From positions 1-64,000 of the forward strand of contig NZ_AQQX01000002.1 in the NCBI RefSeq assembly GCF_000768315.1: 64,000 nucleotides of DNA. The letters run 5' to 3'. The DNA comes from Pseudooceanicola atlanticus (GTDB taxonomy: Bacteria > Pseudomonadota > Alphaproteobacteria > Rhodobacterales > Rhodobacteraceae). A model generated the notes under the pieces. It was not told the origin of the DNA. It did not search any database and was given only the letters and a program-made list of their open reading frames with translations. Positions 17,682 through 25,963 of this stretch are shown here, in pieces (position 1 is the first letter of the stretch; every line of letters starts with the position of its first letter). Position numbers and translations under genes: made by a program.

Positions 17682-18529
17682 GACGCGGGTTCGATCACGG
17701 CACTGGCCTGCATTGCAAGTTCACCGTCCGGTCCCTTTGCCCAGATCGGAATCGCGCCATCGGCCTCTTCCCCGGCCTCGAGCGTGAACGGGTGGTCGCC
17801 AAAGAGCGGCGCCATGCCGCGGAACTCGAAGCGGGTCAGTCGCCCAGCCCCGGAGGCCGTGGCAAAGCCCTGAAGCAAAGTGGCCGTCAGCGGGCCGTGC
17901 ACGACCAGATCGCGGTAATCCTCTTCTTCGCGGGCATAGGTCCGGTCGTAGTGGATGCGGTGGCCATTCGAGGTCAGCGCGGAATAGCGGAACAGGAGCA
18001 CGGGATCTGGGGTGACCTGCTCGAAACGGGTGGCGCCGTCGGGCGCAGCGGCAGGCGTCGGCTTGGGCGCACCAGGTGCAGGCGCCTCGCGGTAGACGAT
18101 GTCCTGCTCCTCTTCGATGCAGAGCGTTCCACCCTGCGAGAGCGAGTGCTTCACGGTCACGAAGACGAGTTGCCCTGCGCGGCCGGACTTTGCCTTCACG
18201 GCGACGATCTCGCTGACCTTTTCGGCCTCGCGGCCGATCGTGAGCGGCGCGTGGTAATTGAGGCGTCCACCGGCCCACATGCGACGGGGCAATGTGACGG
18301 CGGGCAGGAAGCCCCCGCGCTTGGGATGACCGTCCGGCCCGATATTGCGGCGCTGCACGAACGGATTAAAATAGAGCCAATGCCAGCCGGGCGGCAGCGG
18401 GTCCCCGTCCGCTGGCGCGTGATCCAGGTCCAGCGTCGCAGCCAAGCCCGCGGCGCGGTCGGCCGAGATCGTCTGAACATGGCGTTCGGTCCGGCCGACC
18501 GCGTCGGAGTAATCAGGTGTAGATGTCAT
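17678..18529 (-). CDS. HTD2/mesaconyl-C4-CoA hydratase-like hot-dog dehydratase
   Basis: 283 residues with two hot-dog folds. The N-terminal half contains LPPGWHWLYFNPFVQRRNIG and GGFLPAVTLPRRMWAGGRL, which are signature stretches of the HTD2/mesaconyl-C4-CoA hydratase group. The C-terminal half contains LLFRYSALTSNGHRIHYD (active-site N-x-x-x-I-H-Y/H motif, about residues 180–197) and LVVHGPLTATLLQG. Relatives hydrate mesaconyl-C4-CoA to (S)-citramalyl-CoA, the substrate of the lyase encoded next door. That match between neighbours is the main reason to propose a C5-dicarboxyl-CoA route. Confidence 0.8.
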   Translation of the reverse strand: MTSTPDYSDAVGRTERHVQTISADRAAGLAATLDLDHAPADGDPLPPGWHWLYFNPFVQRRNIGPDGHPKRGGFLPAVTLPRRMWAGGRLNYHAPLTIGREAEKVSEIVAVKAKSGRAGQLVFVTVKHSLSQGGTLCIEEEQDIVYREAPAPGAPKPTPAAAPDGATRFEQVTPDPVLLFRYSALTSNGHRIHYDRTYAREEEDYRDLVVHGPLTATLLQGFATASGAGRLTRFEFRGMAPLFGDHPFTLEAGEEADGAIPIWAKGPDGELAMQASAVIEPAS

Positions 18530-18539
18530 CTTTGGCCCT

Positions 18540-19733
18540 TCAGTAGATGGCCTCGTCCTCGATCAGAGCGCTGATCTGCGCCCCGCTGAGGCCAAGGAGT
18601 TCCCCGTAAACGTAATCTTCATCGCCGCCGAGCGCGGGCGTGCCTCGCGTGATCCCCGGGGCGTCATCCCCGGCGAACCGCGCGGGTCGGCCGACCGCGG
18701 CGCGCCGGTTGCCATCCGTTTCGGCGACGTCGAGGATCGCGCCCCGTGCCCTCATGTGCGGGTCTGACACGATGTCGGACGCAGCCCACGACAGATGCGC
18801 TGCAACGCCTGCTGCCTGCAACCGCTCCGCCGCCGCTTCGCCCCCCTGCCCCGAGGTCCAGTCGCTGATCGGCGCGTCAAGCGCGCGGCGGTTCGCGTAC
18901 CGTTCGGCCTGCGTGGCAAAGCGGGGATCATCGGCCAAGTGCGGCTGCCCGATTATCGTCGTCAGCACCTTCCATTCTGCGTCGCTGGACACCGAGATCG
19001 AGAGCCAGCGATCGGTATCGGCCGTCGGGAAAAGTCCGTGCGGCGCGCGGGTCAAGTCGTCATTGCCCATGCGGCCGACGGACACGCCAGCGGACGCCGC
19101 CGTCAGAAAGTCGCCCACGAGGGACGAAGCAACCTCGCGCGCGGCGACATCCACGTGGCACCCCTCCCCCGTGCGCCGACGGCGATTGAGAGCGGCAAGC
19201 GTGGCCAGGGCCGCGTGCATTCCGACCGAATGATCCATGACGTGCCGCATCTCGACCGGCGGCCCATCGGCATGCCCCGAGAGATATCCCAGCCCTCCCC
19301 AAGCTCCGAAGAGCGGGGCGTAGCCGGCGAAATGGCTTTCCGGGCCGGTCTGACCCGATGACGACACGGAGACCATGACGATATCGCGCTTCACGCCGCG
19401 CAGGACCTCGTAGCCAAGCCCGAGGCGCGACATCACTCCGGCACGGAAACTCTCGGCGGCGACATCAGCGACACCGACCAGCTTCTTGGCCAGAGCGACC
19501 CCCTCCGGATGTTTCAGGTTCAGCCGCACCGAAAGCTTGTTCGACGACACCTGATCGAAGGTCGCCGGCCCCTGTCGCCCATAGACGGCATGTGACTTGC
19601 GGAAGATGTCGGGCCGCAGCGCGGTTTCTACCTTGATGACCTCTGCGCCCATCTGGCTCAGCATATGCGTGCAGAAAGGCCCGGCAGCATGGACCGTGAA
19701 ATCGGCGATACGAAGACCTGTCAAAGGTTTCAT
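18540..19733 (-). CDS. CaiB/BaiF family CoA transferase (first copy)
   Basis: 397 residues of the class III CoA transferases. MKPLTGLRIADFTVHAAGPF and MGAEVIKVE are the N-terminal CoA-binding signatures. GEGCHVDVAARE holds the expected catalytic aspartate (HVDVA). These enzymes move CoA between acids through an aspartyl-CoA intermediate. The start at 19733 was chosen because GGAGGG lies 8 bp upstream and it overlaps the previous stop codon (ATGA); a longer in-frame reading upstream is a shadow of the neighbour. It is tightly coupled to a second CaiB-type gene, so the two may form a heteromer. Confidence 0.88.
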   Translation of the reverse strand: MKPLTGLRIADFTVHAAGPFCTHMLSQMGAEVIKVETALRPDIFRKSHAVYGRQGPATFDQVSSNKLSVRLNLKHPEGVALAKKLVGVADVAAESFRAGVMSRLGLGYEVLRGVKRDIVMVSVSSSGQTGPESHFAGYAPLFGAWGGLGYLSGHADGPPVEMRHVMDHSVGMHAALATLAALNRRRRTGEGCHVDVAAREVASSLVGDFLTAASAGVSVGRMGNDDLTRAPHGLFPTADTDRWLSISVSSDAEWKVLTTIIGQPHLADDPRFATQAERYANRRALDAPISDWTSGQGGEAAAERLQAAGVAAHLSWAASDIVSDPHMRARGAILDVAETDGNRRAAVGRPARFAGDDAPGITRGTPALGGDEDYVYGELLGLSGAQISALIEDEAIY

Positions 19734-20881
19734 GCGGTCGCCCTCCGACCTGGTTGGCAGGACAGGATCGACTGGTCCGCGCCGAGGCTGGCGAGCGTGT
19801 CGCGGACCGGCAGCGCGTCCGGCCCAAAGCGGAACGGCAGCGATTGCACCTGCACCGGCCCATCGGGCGTGTGGATCGTCGCGAAGATGCCGCGCGCGGT
19901 TTCCTGAAGACCCGTCAGAACCTGTTGCGGCGCATTGTAGCGCGCCATGGGAACACCGAGTGTCTGGGCCTGCGCCACCAGATCCTCGACCTTGCGATGG
20001 CGTGCCCAGTCGCGGATCCGCTGGTTGATCTCGGCGCCGCGCGCGCTGCGCCCGACCTCGTCGGCAAGTTCCGGGTCCTGCGCCCAGTCCTCGGCCCCGA
20101 GCAGGTCGATCAGCCCGAGCCACTGGCGAGTTTCCAATGTCAGCAGCTCAACGTAGCCATCGGCGCATTCGATCACGCCGCCGAACTTGAACGACCGGGT
20201 CAGGCGGTGCTCCACCGAACCGTCGCCGTAGCGCTGGATGGCAAAGGCCCCGACGGCGACGTTCGCATCCTGGACCGAAGCGTCGACGTACTGCCCCTCA
20301 CCTGTCCAAAGCGCAGCCAACGCCGCCATTGCGGCGGTCGTTCCGCCCTGCATCTCGGCGAAATGACCGGCGATCTTCAGCGGCGGACGATCCGGGAACA
20401 AGTCAGCCGTCAACCCGTTCGGCAACAGGAAACCCTCTCCACCGGCATGGATCAGGTTGATCTCGTCCCCCTTCCAGCCCGCCTTGGGCCCGAAAGCGCC
20501 GAACGGCAGGACGGACAGATGCACGATATGCGGGTGCTCCCTTGCGATAGCCGCGTCATCAAGCGCCAACCCGGTGCGCTCCGCGACCGGTGTGTCGTCA
20601 ATGAATATGTCGGCCTCCGCCAGGAGCTTATGCATATCCTTCCGAAAATCCGGTCCCGCCGGATCGCAAACGACGCTGCGCTTGCCGAGTGACAGGTAAG
20701 TGAACAATGCGCTTTGCCCCCCAGGGAGGAGAGGAGGCTCTTCCCTGAGAGGGCTGCCTTCGGAAGGCTCGGCCATGATGACCTCGGCACCCATCTGGCA
20801 CAACAGGCGCCCGGCCTGAGCCGCGGCCACGCCAGTGGCACGCTCGATGACGCGAAGGCCGGAAAGAGGCTTGTCAGTCAT
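19730..20881 (-). CDS. CaiB/BaiF family CoA transferase (second copy)
   Basis: 383 residues; LSGLRVIERATGVAAAQAGR and MGAEVIMAEP correspond to the N-terminal CoA-binding part, and GEGQYVDASVQDA carries the presumed catalytic Asp. It is clearly diverged from its downstream neighbour: the usual GPFCT region is replaced by AQAGRLLCQ. Start 20881 follows an AAAAGGG stretch. It lies between the 407-residue dehydratase and the first CaiB copy with a 4-bp overlap, which indicates an obligate pair or two related CoA-transfer steps. The acid substrate is unknown. Confidence 0.85.
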   Translation of the reverse strand: MTDKPLSGLRVIERATGVAAAQAGRLLCQMGAEVIMAEPSEGSPLREEPPLLPGGQSALFTYLSLGKRSVVCDPAGPDFRKDMHKLLAEADIFIDDTPVAERTGLALDDAAIAREHPHIVHLSVLPFGAFGPKAGWKGDEINLIHAGGEGFLLPNGLTADLFPDRPPLKIAGHFAEMQGGTTAAMAALAALWTGEGQYVDASVQDANVAVGAFAIQRYGDGSVEHRLTRSFKFGGVIECADGYVELLTLETRQWLGLIDLLGAEDWAQDPELADEVGRSARGAEINQRIRDWARHRKVEDLVAQAQTLGVPMARYNAPQQVLTGLQETARGIFATIHTPDGPVQVQSLPFRFGPDALPVRDTLASLGADQSILSCQPGRRATA

Positions 20882-20897
20882 GGCCGAACCCTTTTCT

Positions 20898-22121
20898 TCA
20901 ACGAACGACCGGAAGGTCCAGTTCGAGGTTGCCGCAATCGAGGAACACCCGGAGCTCGGGATCCCGCGACTGGAGGGCGACGGTGGCGATGCCCGGCGTG
21001 GTGACTTCGCCGCGCTGGTTCTCACCCCAGATCTCGATGTCCACCAGGGCGTGACCGTCCTTGATGTATTTCTTCGACACCTTGCCCTTGCACCAGGTAC
21101 TGTCACCCATGGTGTTGAAGCGGCGCATCTCGGTGCGGACGCGCTTGAGGAATGCCGCATCGCCCATCCAGTTGGTGACGAGCGACGCCATCCACGAAGA
21201 TCGTTGCGGGCCGTAATCGTAGACCCCGGGCACGCCGACCTCCTTGGCCGTGCTTTCGCGGTGGTGACCGATACCGGTGTACTCGATGCCGCCTCCGGCC
21301 TCGGGATTGCGGAAGAAGTGACCAGGGTGCTTCATTGCATTCTGGAAGACCACGCCATGGGTATGACCGCGCCCAGAGCCCACGAGGAAACCCATGGTAT
21401 CCATCAGTGACAGCGGGCCGCGCACGATGGTGTCGAGGCTTTCCCCTTCGGTCACGTCCTCCCAGTACCGCACCTTGGAGCCACGCATCTTCATCGGCTC
21501 CTCCATGATGCATGCGTCGAGCTCTTCGAACTCCTCCTGGGTGTACTCGTAGGTGGTGATATCCTTGTACTTGCCGGCGTCACGCGCGGCCTTGCGCTCG
21601 TGGCGGGTGCAGGTCCCCAAGGCGCGGGACAGCATGTCGCCGTGCTGGTTGAAGTAGGTCGCCTCGACGTACTGCAGCACGAGCCGGCCCGAGAACTTGC
21701 TTTCCTTCACGTCGATCCCGATCACGCGCTCGATTGCGTTGATGCGGTCGCCGGGGCGGATGTGGCGGAAGATTTCCCAGTCGTTGCCCGCGTAAAAGCC
21801 GTGCACGCCCGGCAGGCCCCAACGGGTCCGTCCGATCCAGCCAAGCGCCATCGGGAACATCGGATGGCTCAGCTGAGTACCGTAGCGCGATGCTGCGCCA
21901 TAGCCCGGTTCCCGGTAAAGCGGGTTCAGGTCGCCGATCCCGTTGCACCAGTTGCGCAGCGTGTCCGCAGTCGCATCCTGAAGATACGGGCCTTCAGGGC
22001 GAAGCTGCAGCCCCACCATCTTTTCAGCGGCGGCAATCGCTTCGTCGGTGATTTTGCCTTCGGCCGGCGCGCCGCCCATGCCCTTGGCCTCGTCGTCCTT
22101 GATTTTCTCTGCGGTGGTCAC
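20898..22121 (-). CDS. Double hot-dog (MaoC/FAS1-like) acyl-CoA dehydratase
   Basis: 407 residues. The N-terminal domain (about residues 45–190) contains WCNGIGDLNPLYREPGYG and HPMFPMALGWIGRTRWGLPG, resembling the FAS1-like MaoC dehydratase domain with the N/D-P-L-Y/H motif. A second domain (about 210–400) contains KVRYWEDVTEGESLDTIVRG, the start typical of MaoC-like hydratases. Fused double hot-dog enzymes hydrate or dehydrate bulky or branched enoyl-CoA esters. It is the first gene of the unit running to the lyase and begins about 70 bp from an AATGCATT operator. Substrate is unknown. Confidence 0.78.
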   Translation of the reverse strand: MTTAEKIKDDEAKGMGGAPAEGKITDEAIAAAEKMVGLQLRPEGPYLQDATADTLRNWCNGIGDLNPLYREPGYGAASRYGTQLSHPMFPMALGWIGRTRWGLPGVHGFYAGNDWEIFRHIRPGDRINAIERVIGIDVKESKFSGRLVLQYVEATYFNQHGDMLSRALGTCTRHERKAARDAGKYKDITTYEYTQEEFEELDACIMEEPMKMRGSKVRYWEDVTEGESLDTIVRGPLSLMDTMGFLVGSGRGHTHGVVFQNAMKHPGHFFRNPEAGGGIEYTGIGHHRESTAKEVGVPGVYDYGPQRSSWMASLVTNWMGDAAFLKRVRTEMRRFNTMGDSTWCKGKVSKKYIKDGHALVDIEIWGENQRGEVTTPGIATVALQSRDPELRVFLDCGNLELDLPVVR

Positions 22122-22185
22122 TTTCAGGATCTCCCTATCAGTCTGGTGTCGGTGGCGTCATGCGCATCTTGCGCGATTATTTTTC

Positions 22186-22199
22186 ATATAATGCATTCT
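22186..22199. promoter_or_regulatory. AATGCATT operator upstream of the dehydratase–lyase unit
   Basis: ATATAATGCATTCT (core AATGCATT 22190–22197) lies about 65–78 bp upstream of the 407-residue dehydratase gene. It matches the palindromes at 22295, 30933, 32369 and 32410. GntR/FCD regulators bind such short AT-rich palindromes, and a GntR gene lies 1.4 kb away. Confidence 0.6.
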
Positions 22200-22294
22200 T
22201 TTGACAGCGGTCAAGCGGGCACGTTGCAGGCATTTCGCCCTATTTTTCACTATTCCTGGGGAATTCCCCGCCCGTTTAGGCTCTAGTCCATCAA

Positions 22295-22308
22295 TTTAAT
22301 GCATTAAA
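22295..22308. promoter_or_regulatory. 14-bp perfect palindrome TTTAATGCATTAAA
   Basis: A perfect 14-bp palindrome 13 bp downstream of the isochorismatase-like stop codon (minus strand), followed by an ATTGCATT half-site at 22309–22316. Together with the site at 22186 it frames the promoter region of the minus-strand dehydratase unit. It is most likely bound by the GntR/FCD protein encoded at 22954–23601. Confidence 0.6.
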
Positions 22309-22320
22309 ATTGCATTCCGT

Positions 22321-22899
22321 CTAGAATGTCACGTCGGCTGCGCTGGTCACCTGCGCGAAGCGGCGCAGCCCGGACAGGGCGTGGTCATGCTCGTCGGCGG
22401 TTGCGCCGGCACAGCAGTCTTCAAGCAGCACGCATTCGTAGTCACGGTCGTGGCCTTCACGGACCGCCGCCGACACGACGCCGTTCGTCGATACGCCGGA
22501 CAGGACCAGGCGCCGGATGCCCTGCGCTTTTAGGAGCGGTTCCAGCTTGGTCGCGTAGAACGGGCTGACCCTGTGCTTGATGATATCCGGGTCGCCGGGC
22601 TGCGGGGCAAATCGGTCCAGCACCTGGGTTCCCCAGTCGCCCAGCTTGAACACCCCGTTGTCGCGAGCCTTCGAGAAAACCGGCGATTCCGGCGGGCACT
22701 CGGCGTAGTCCGGGGAAAAACCGACACGTACATAACCGACCATCACGCCCGCAGCACGGGCCTTGGTGATCGCAAGTTCGGTCGCTTCGTAGACGCCGCG
22801 ATCCTGCATGAGCGGGACATAGCTCTTGCCGCCCATCCCGTCGGGATGAACGAGGTCGTTCAGCATGTCCATGACAAGGAGGATAGAGTCAGATGCCAT
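22321..22899 (-). CDS. Isochorismatase-fold hydrolase lacking the usual catalytic Cys
   Basis: 192 residues. The alpha/beta fold of the isochorismatase/cysteine hydrolase superfamily is clear: ILLVMDMLNDLVHPDG supplies the first catalytic Asp, DIIKHRVSPFYAT the catalytic Lys, and VLSGVSTNGVVSAAVREGHD the conserved cis-peptide region. In amidases of this superfamily the nucleophile stands in a TxxCV motif. Here the sequence is TNGVV, with Val at that position. Relatives without the Cys include true isochorismatases such as PhzD, which hydrolyse vinyl ethers. The gene closes the importer/regulator unit. The reaction is therefore open: an ether hydrolase, or an inactive or variant amidase. Confidence 0.82.
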   Translation of the reverse strand: MASDSILLVMDMLNDLVHPDGMGGKSYVPLMQDRGVYEATELAITKARAAGVMVGYVRVGFSPDYAECPPESPVFSKARDNGVFKLGDWGTQVLDRFAPQPGDPDIIKHRVSPFYATKLEPLLKAQGIRRLVLSGVSTNGVVSAAVREGHDRDYECVLLEDCCAGATADEHDHALSGLRRFAQVTSAADVTF

Positions 22900-22953
22900 T
22901 GTGCAATCCTTTCAGGCTAGGGTTCGTCCCCGAGCCGGAAAGGGCGCGGAGGG

Positions 22954-23601
22954 CTATTCGGAGTAGCTGGCCTTGAACTCGTCCCAGGCAGAGCGGATGT
23001 GCGTTTGCAGGGCCTGGAGAAAGGCGGCCTCGTCGCGCGCGATGATGGCGCTCAGCATGTCCCGGTGCTCCTGCGAAGCTCGGTCGATGCGGTTGTCGAG
23101 GCGATTGATGAGGTCGAACGGGTAGCGCGCCCAGAGCGCCCGAACGAAGCGCAGCGTCTGCGGCAGTTCGGCCGCGATGTAGATAAGCTCGTGAAAGCGG
23201 TAATTGATCGTCCGGACCGCATCCTTGTCGCCGCGCGCCGCGGCGTCCTCGATCTGGGCCTGCAGGGAACGCAACTCCTCGATGTCCTGCGACGTCAGGC
23301 GATTGACCGCCTTCAGGCCCAGCTTGCATTCCAGCATGACCCGCAAATCGGTGATCTCTTCGGTCGCGTTGATGTCGAAGGGAGCCACGATCGCCCCGCG
23401 ATGCGATGTGCCCAGGATAAAGCCCTCGGCCTCCAGCAGCTTGATCGCCTCCCGGACGGGGGTGATCGACGTACCGATCATCTCGGCGATCTGTGCCTGC
23501 TTGAGCTTGGAACCGCGCGCGAACTGACCCGAAATGATGCCTTCCCGAAGGAAATCCGCAACGAATTCTTCCTTGGTCTGATGCTTCGCCCGGCCTTCCA
23601 T
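22954..23601 (-). CDS. GntR family regulator, FCD (FadR-like) subfamily
   Basis: 215 residues. The N-terminal winged helix contains KLKQAQIAEMIGTSITPVRE and AIKLLEAEGFI, the GntR signature. The C-terminal part is the all-helical FCD ligand domain; LRVMLECKLGL, INYRFHELIY and EHRDMLSAIIARDEAAF carry the usual Asp/His metal or ligand contacts. The ATG at 23601 is preceded by GGGGG; a TTG two codons upstream is less likely. It sits within the catabolic locus and is the best candidate to bind the AATGCATT palindromes. The inducer is probably the transported acid or its CoA ester. Confidence 0.92.
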   Translation of the reverse strand: MEGRAKHQTKEEFVADFLREGIISGQFARGSKLKQAQIAEMIGTSITPVREAIKLLEAEGFILGTSHRGAIVAPFDINATEEITDLRVMLECKLGLKAVNRLTSQDIEELRSLQAQIEDAAARGDKDAVRTINYRFHELIYIAAELPQTLRFVRALWARYPFDLINRLDNRIDRASQEHRDMLSAIIARDEAAFLQALQTHIRSAWDEFKASYSE

Positions 23602-23638
23602 TACCAACTACCCCCAACAAGGTGACGCGTGAGTGCAC

Positions 23639-23646
23639 AATGCATA
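23639..23646. promoter_or_regulatory. Weak AATGCATA site upstream of the GntR gene
   Basis: AATGCATA lies 38–45 bp upstream of the GntR start codon, one base off the AATGCATT core and without AT-rich flanks on one side. It could allow autoregulation, but may be chance. Confidence 0.25.
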
Positions 23647-23649
23647 CCT

Positions 23650-24450
23650 TCATGCCCCGGCCTCCGGAGCCTGGTCAAGTCGGAGAATTCTGCCCTCCAG
23701 GTCGGGGCTGACAGCAGGGTAGAGGTCCAGAAGCCTTGGATCATGGGCTGGAAGGACGTGATCGTCGCTGTCGGCCAGGTCGCGGATGCGGTCGTGGGCC
23801 GCAATCATGTCAGAGATATTGAAGGCGACGGCGAAGGGGATGCCGCGTTCGTATTCTTCGTAATAATGCAATGCATCGGAGGCGAGCACGACCCAGCCCC
23901 TGTCGGTCCGGATGCGCAGCACCTCCTGCCCGGCGCAGTGTCCGCCAACCCAATGGGCGCTGATCCCGTCGGCCACATCATGGTCCCGTCCGTGCAGATG
24001 CAGGCGCCCCTCGTAGAGCAGATGTACCAGCCGGGCGATTTCATCCGGCCAATAGGCATGGCGGAAAGTCTGCTTCTCCATCCAGGGGCCCGTAACATAG
24101 GACATCTCTTCCGCCTGCATGTAGAAGCGCGCGTTCGGCAGAGCATCGAGATAGCCGAGGTGATCGTAATGCGCATGGGTCAGCAGAACGGTTGAGACCT
24201 GTGCGGGGTCGATGCCAAGCGCCGCCCAGCCGTCGGGCGGAGACATGACTTGCTCATGCCCGTTCCTGGCGCCCTTCTCGGGATCGATCCCGGTATCGAC
24301 GATGATCACATCCTGACCGCTCCTGAGCACCCAGCAAAAGAAATCAAGCGTCAGGGGAGCCGTAGGGTCCGGGTCCGAAATGAAGTTGACCCCACGGGTA
24401 CGAGTTTCGTTGGTCGCGTGCCGGATGGCGTAGATTTCCCAGGTTTTCAT
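23650..24450 (-). CDS. MBL-fold metallo-hydrolase (lactonase-like)
   Basis: 266 residues. LLTHAHYDHLGYLDALPNAR supplies the HxHxDH zinc motif (about residues 91–96), GGHCAGQEVL the next histidine, and LASDALHYYEEYERGIPF the bridging Asp. This pattern and the N terminus (DFFCWVLRSG… VDTGID) resemble N-acyl homoserine lactonase-type enzymes. In this neighbourhood it more likely opens a lactone or hydrolyses an ester or thioester of the transported compound. It starts 9 bp after the LivF-type ATPase gene and is co-transcribed with the importer genes. True substrate is unknown. Confidence 0.82.
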   Translation of the reverse strand: MKTWEIYAIRHATNETRTRGVNFISDPDPTAPLTLDFFCWVLRSGQDVIIVDTGIDPEKGARNGHEQVMSPPDGWAALGIDPAQVSTVLLTHAHYDHLGYLDALPNARFYMQAEEMSYVTGPWMEKQTFRHAYWPDEIARLVHLLYEGRLHLHGRDHDVADGISAHWVGGHCAGQEVLRIRTDRGWVVLASDALHYYEEYERGIPFAVAFNISDMIAAHDRIRDLADSDDHVLPAHDPRLLDLYPAVSPDLEGRILRLDQAPEAGA

Positions 24451-24459
24451 GGCATCCCT

Positions 24460-25191
24460 TCAAGCGGCGGCTGCGCCAAGATAGGCATTGATCGCCTCCT
24501 GGCGGGCAGTTTCATCCTTGAGTTCTTCGGCCCCGCGGTGCCCGACGATCCGTCCGCCACGCAGGAAGTGCAGATCATCGCACAGGCGCATTGTCACGGC
24601 CAGATTCTGTTCGACCAGCACGATGGCCAGGTCGCTTTCTTCGCGGATGGTGGCCAGACGGTCGAAGACCCGGCGCACAAGCAAAGGCGCAAGCCCGAGC
24701 GATGGCTCGTCGAGCAGCAGGAGCTTGGGATTAGCAACCAACCCGCGCCCGATGGCCAACATCTGCTGCTCACCACCCGATAGGCGCCAGGCCTGGCGGT
24801 CGACTTTCTCCGCAATTTCAGGAAACAGATCGAGAACCATCTCCATCCTTTCCTTTCGCTCTGCAGCCGGCTTCTGGTAGCCGCCCAGCACGAGGTTCTC
24901 GCGCACGGTCAGATCACCGACGATCTCACGCCCCTCGGGCACGTAGACGATGCCCTTGGCGACCCGCCTGCGGGCGGGTGACGATAGTAGCTCCTCTCCC
25001 ATGAACCGGATCTTGCCGGTCGCTGGCGTCAGGCCCGAGACCGCCTTCATGATCGAAGATTTCCCCGCCCCGTTGGCGCCCAGCAGCGCGACCACCGCCC
25101 CGTGGCCGACGGTAAAGGAGACAGAGCTCACCGCCGGAGCTCCCGCGCCGTAGGCGACCGAAAGGTTTTCGACGCTCAGCAGGTCATTCAT
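24460..25191 (-). CDS. ABC transporter ATPase, LivF type
   Basis: A 243-residue ATP-binding subunit. Walker A GANGAGKSS, signature LSGGEQQMLAIGRGLV and Walker B LLLLDEPSLGLAP are all intact. The order LivH–LivM–LivG–LivF matches branched-chain amino acid (HAAT) importers, whose relatives also carry organic acids and aromatic compounds. The ATG at 25191 is preferred over ATG 25197 and GTG 25200 because its distance from GGGGA is best. It overlaps the LivG-type gene by 8 bp. It energises uptake of the compound bound by the substrate-binding protein at 29559–30767. Confidence 0.93.
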   Translation of the reverse strand: MNDLLSVENLSVAYGAGAPAVSSVSFTVGHGAVVALLGANGAGKSSIMKAVSGLTPATGKIRFMGEELLSSPARRRVAKGIVYVPEGREIVGDLTVRENLVLGGYQKPAAERKERMEMVLDLFPEIAEKVDRQAWRLSGGEQQMLAIGRGLVANPKLLLLDEPSLGLAPLLVRRVFDRLATIREESDLAIVLVEQNLAVTMRLCDDLHFLRGGRIVGHRGAEELKDETARQEAINAYLGAAAA

Positions 25192-25963
25192 CGTCATCAC
25201 TCCCCAGATAGATCTGGATCACGTCCGGGTTGCTGCGAACCTCTTCGGGCGACCCAACGGCGACGAACTCGCCAAAATTAAGCACGTAGATCCGGTCGCA
25301 GATCGACATCACGAGATCCATGTCATGTTCGACCACGACCAGGACGAGGTCCGTCGACGCAAGCTTGCGCAGCACGGTCGTCAGGTCGCGGGTTTCAGAG
25401 TTGTTGAGGCCGGCCGCCGGTTCATCCAGCATCAACACGGACGGCTTGCCGACCACGGCACGGGCAATTTCGACCAGGCGCTGCATGCCGGGTGGAAGCT
25501 CTGCGGGAAACTTGTCCCCGACATCTGGCAGTCCGAGATCGACAAGCGCCTTGTCGGCCGAGCGGGCCATTTCCTCGCGTTCGCGGGCGCCGGCCGGAAG
25601 GGGCAGGAAAGCCGACAGCCAGCCTGCCTTGCCGTAGCGTGCGATGCCCATCATCACGTTCTCGCGCACCGTCAGGTCCGGACAAAGCGCCACGTGCTGG
25701 AAACTCCGAACGATGCCCTTGTTGGCGCGCGCGGCTGGTGGCAGGCCGTTCAGCCGGTCACCAGCATAGGAAATCGTGCCTTGTTGCGGCGAATAGGCCC
25801 CGGTCAGGCAATTGAACAGGCTGGTCTTCCCGGCGCCGTTCGGTCCGATCAGGCCGGTGATTTCACCCGCGCGGAATTCTACATCGAGCCCCTTGAGGAC
25901 CTTGATCCCGCCGAACGAGAGCGCGATCCCTTCGCCGCGCAGGGCGTTTGTCGTCTGGTCCAT
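25184..25963 (-). CDS. ABC transporter ATPase, LivG type
   Basis: 259 residues with Walker A GPNGAGKTS and Walker B VLMLDEPAAGLNN. The signature segment reads LPPGMQRLVEIARAV, where LivG proteins usually have LPYGQQR; the Gly and the R-x-V-E-I-A-R part are kept, so activity is probable. The start at 25963 was chosen for its GGAGG 7 bp upstream and the TGATG overlap with the LivM-type stop codon. It pairs with the LivF-type subunit as the ATPase dimer of the importer. Confidence 0.92.
   Translation of the reverse strand: MDQTTNALRGEGIALSFGGIKVLKGLDVEFRAGEITGLIGPNGAGKTSLFNCLTGAYSPQQGTISYAGDRLNGLPPAARANKGIVRSFQHVALCPDLTVRENVMMGIARYGKAGWLSAFLPLPAGAREREEMARSADKALVDLGLPDVGDKFPAELPPGMQRLVEIARAVVGKPSVLMLDEPAAGLNNSETRDLTTVLRKLASTDLVLVVVEHDMDLVMSICDRIYVLNFGEFVAVGSPEEVRSNPDVIQIYLGSDDDE

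Noticed and set aside
23861-23878. AATGCAATGCAT inside the MBL hydrolase gene
   Set aside because: It lies in coding sequence and is explained by codons; no matching regulatory position.
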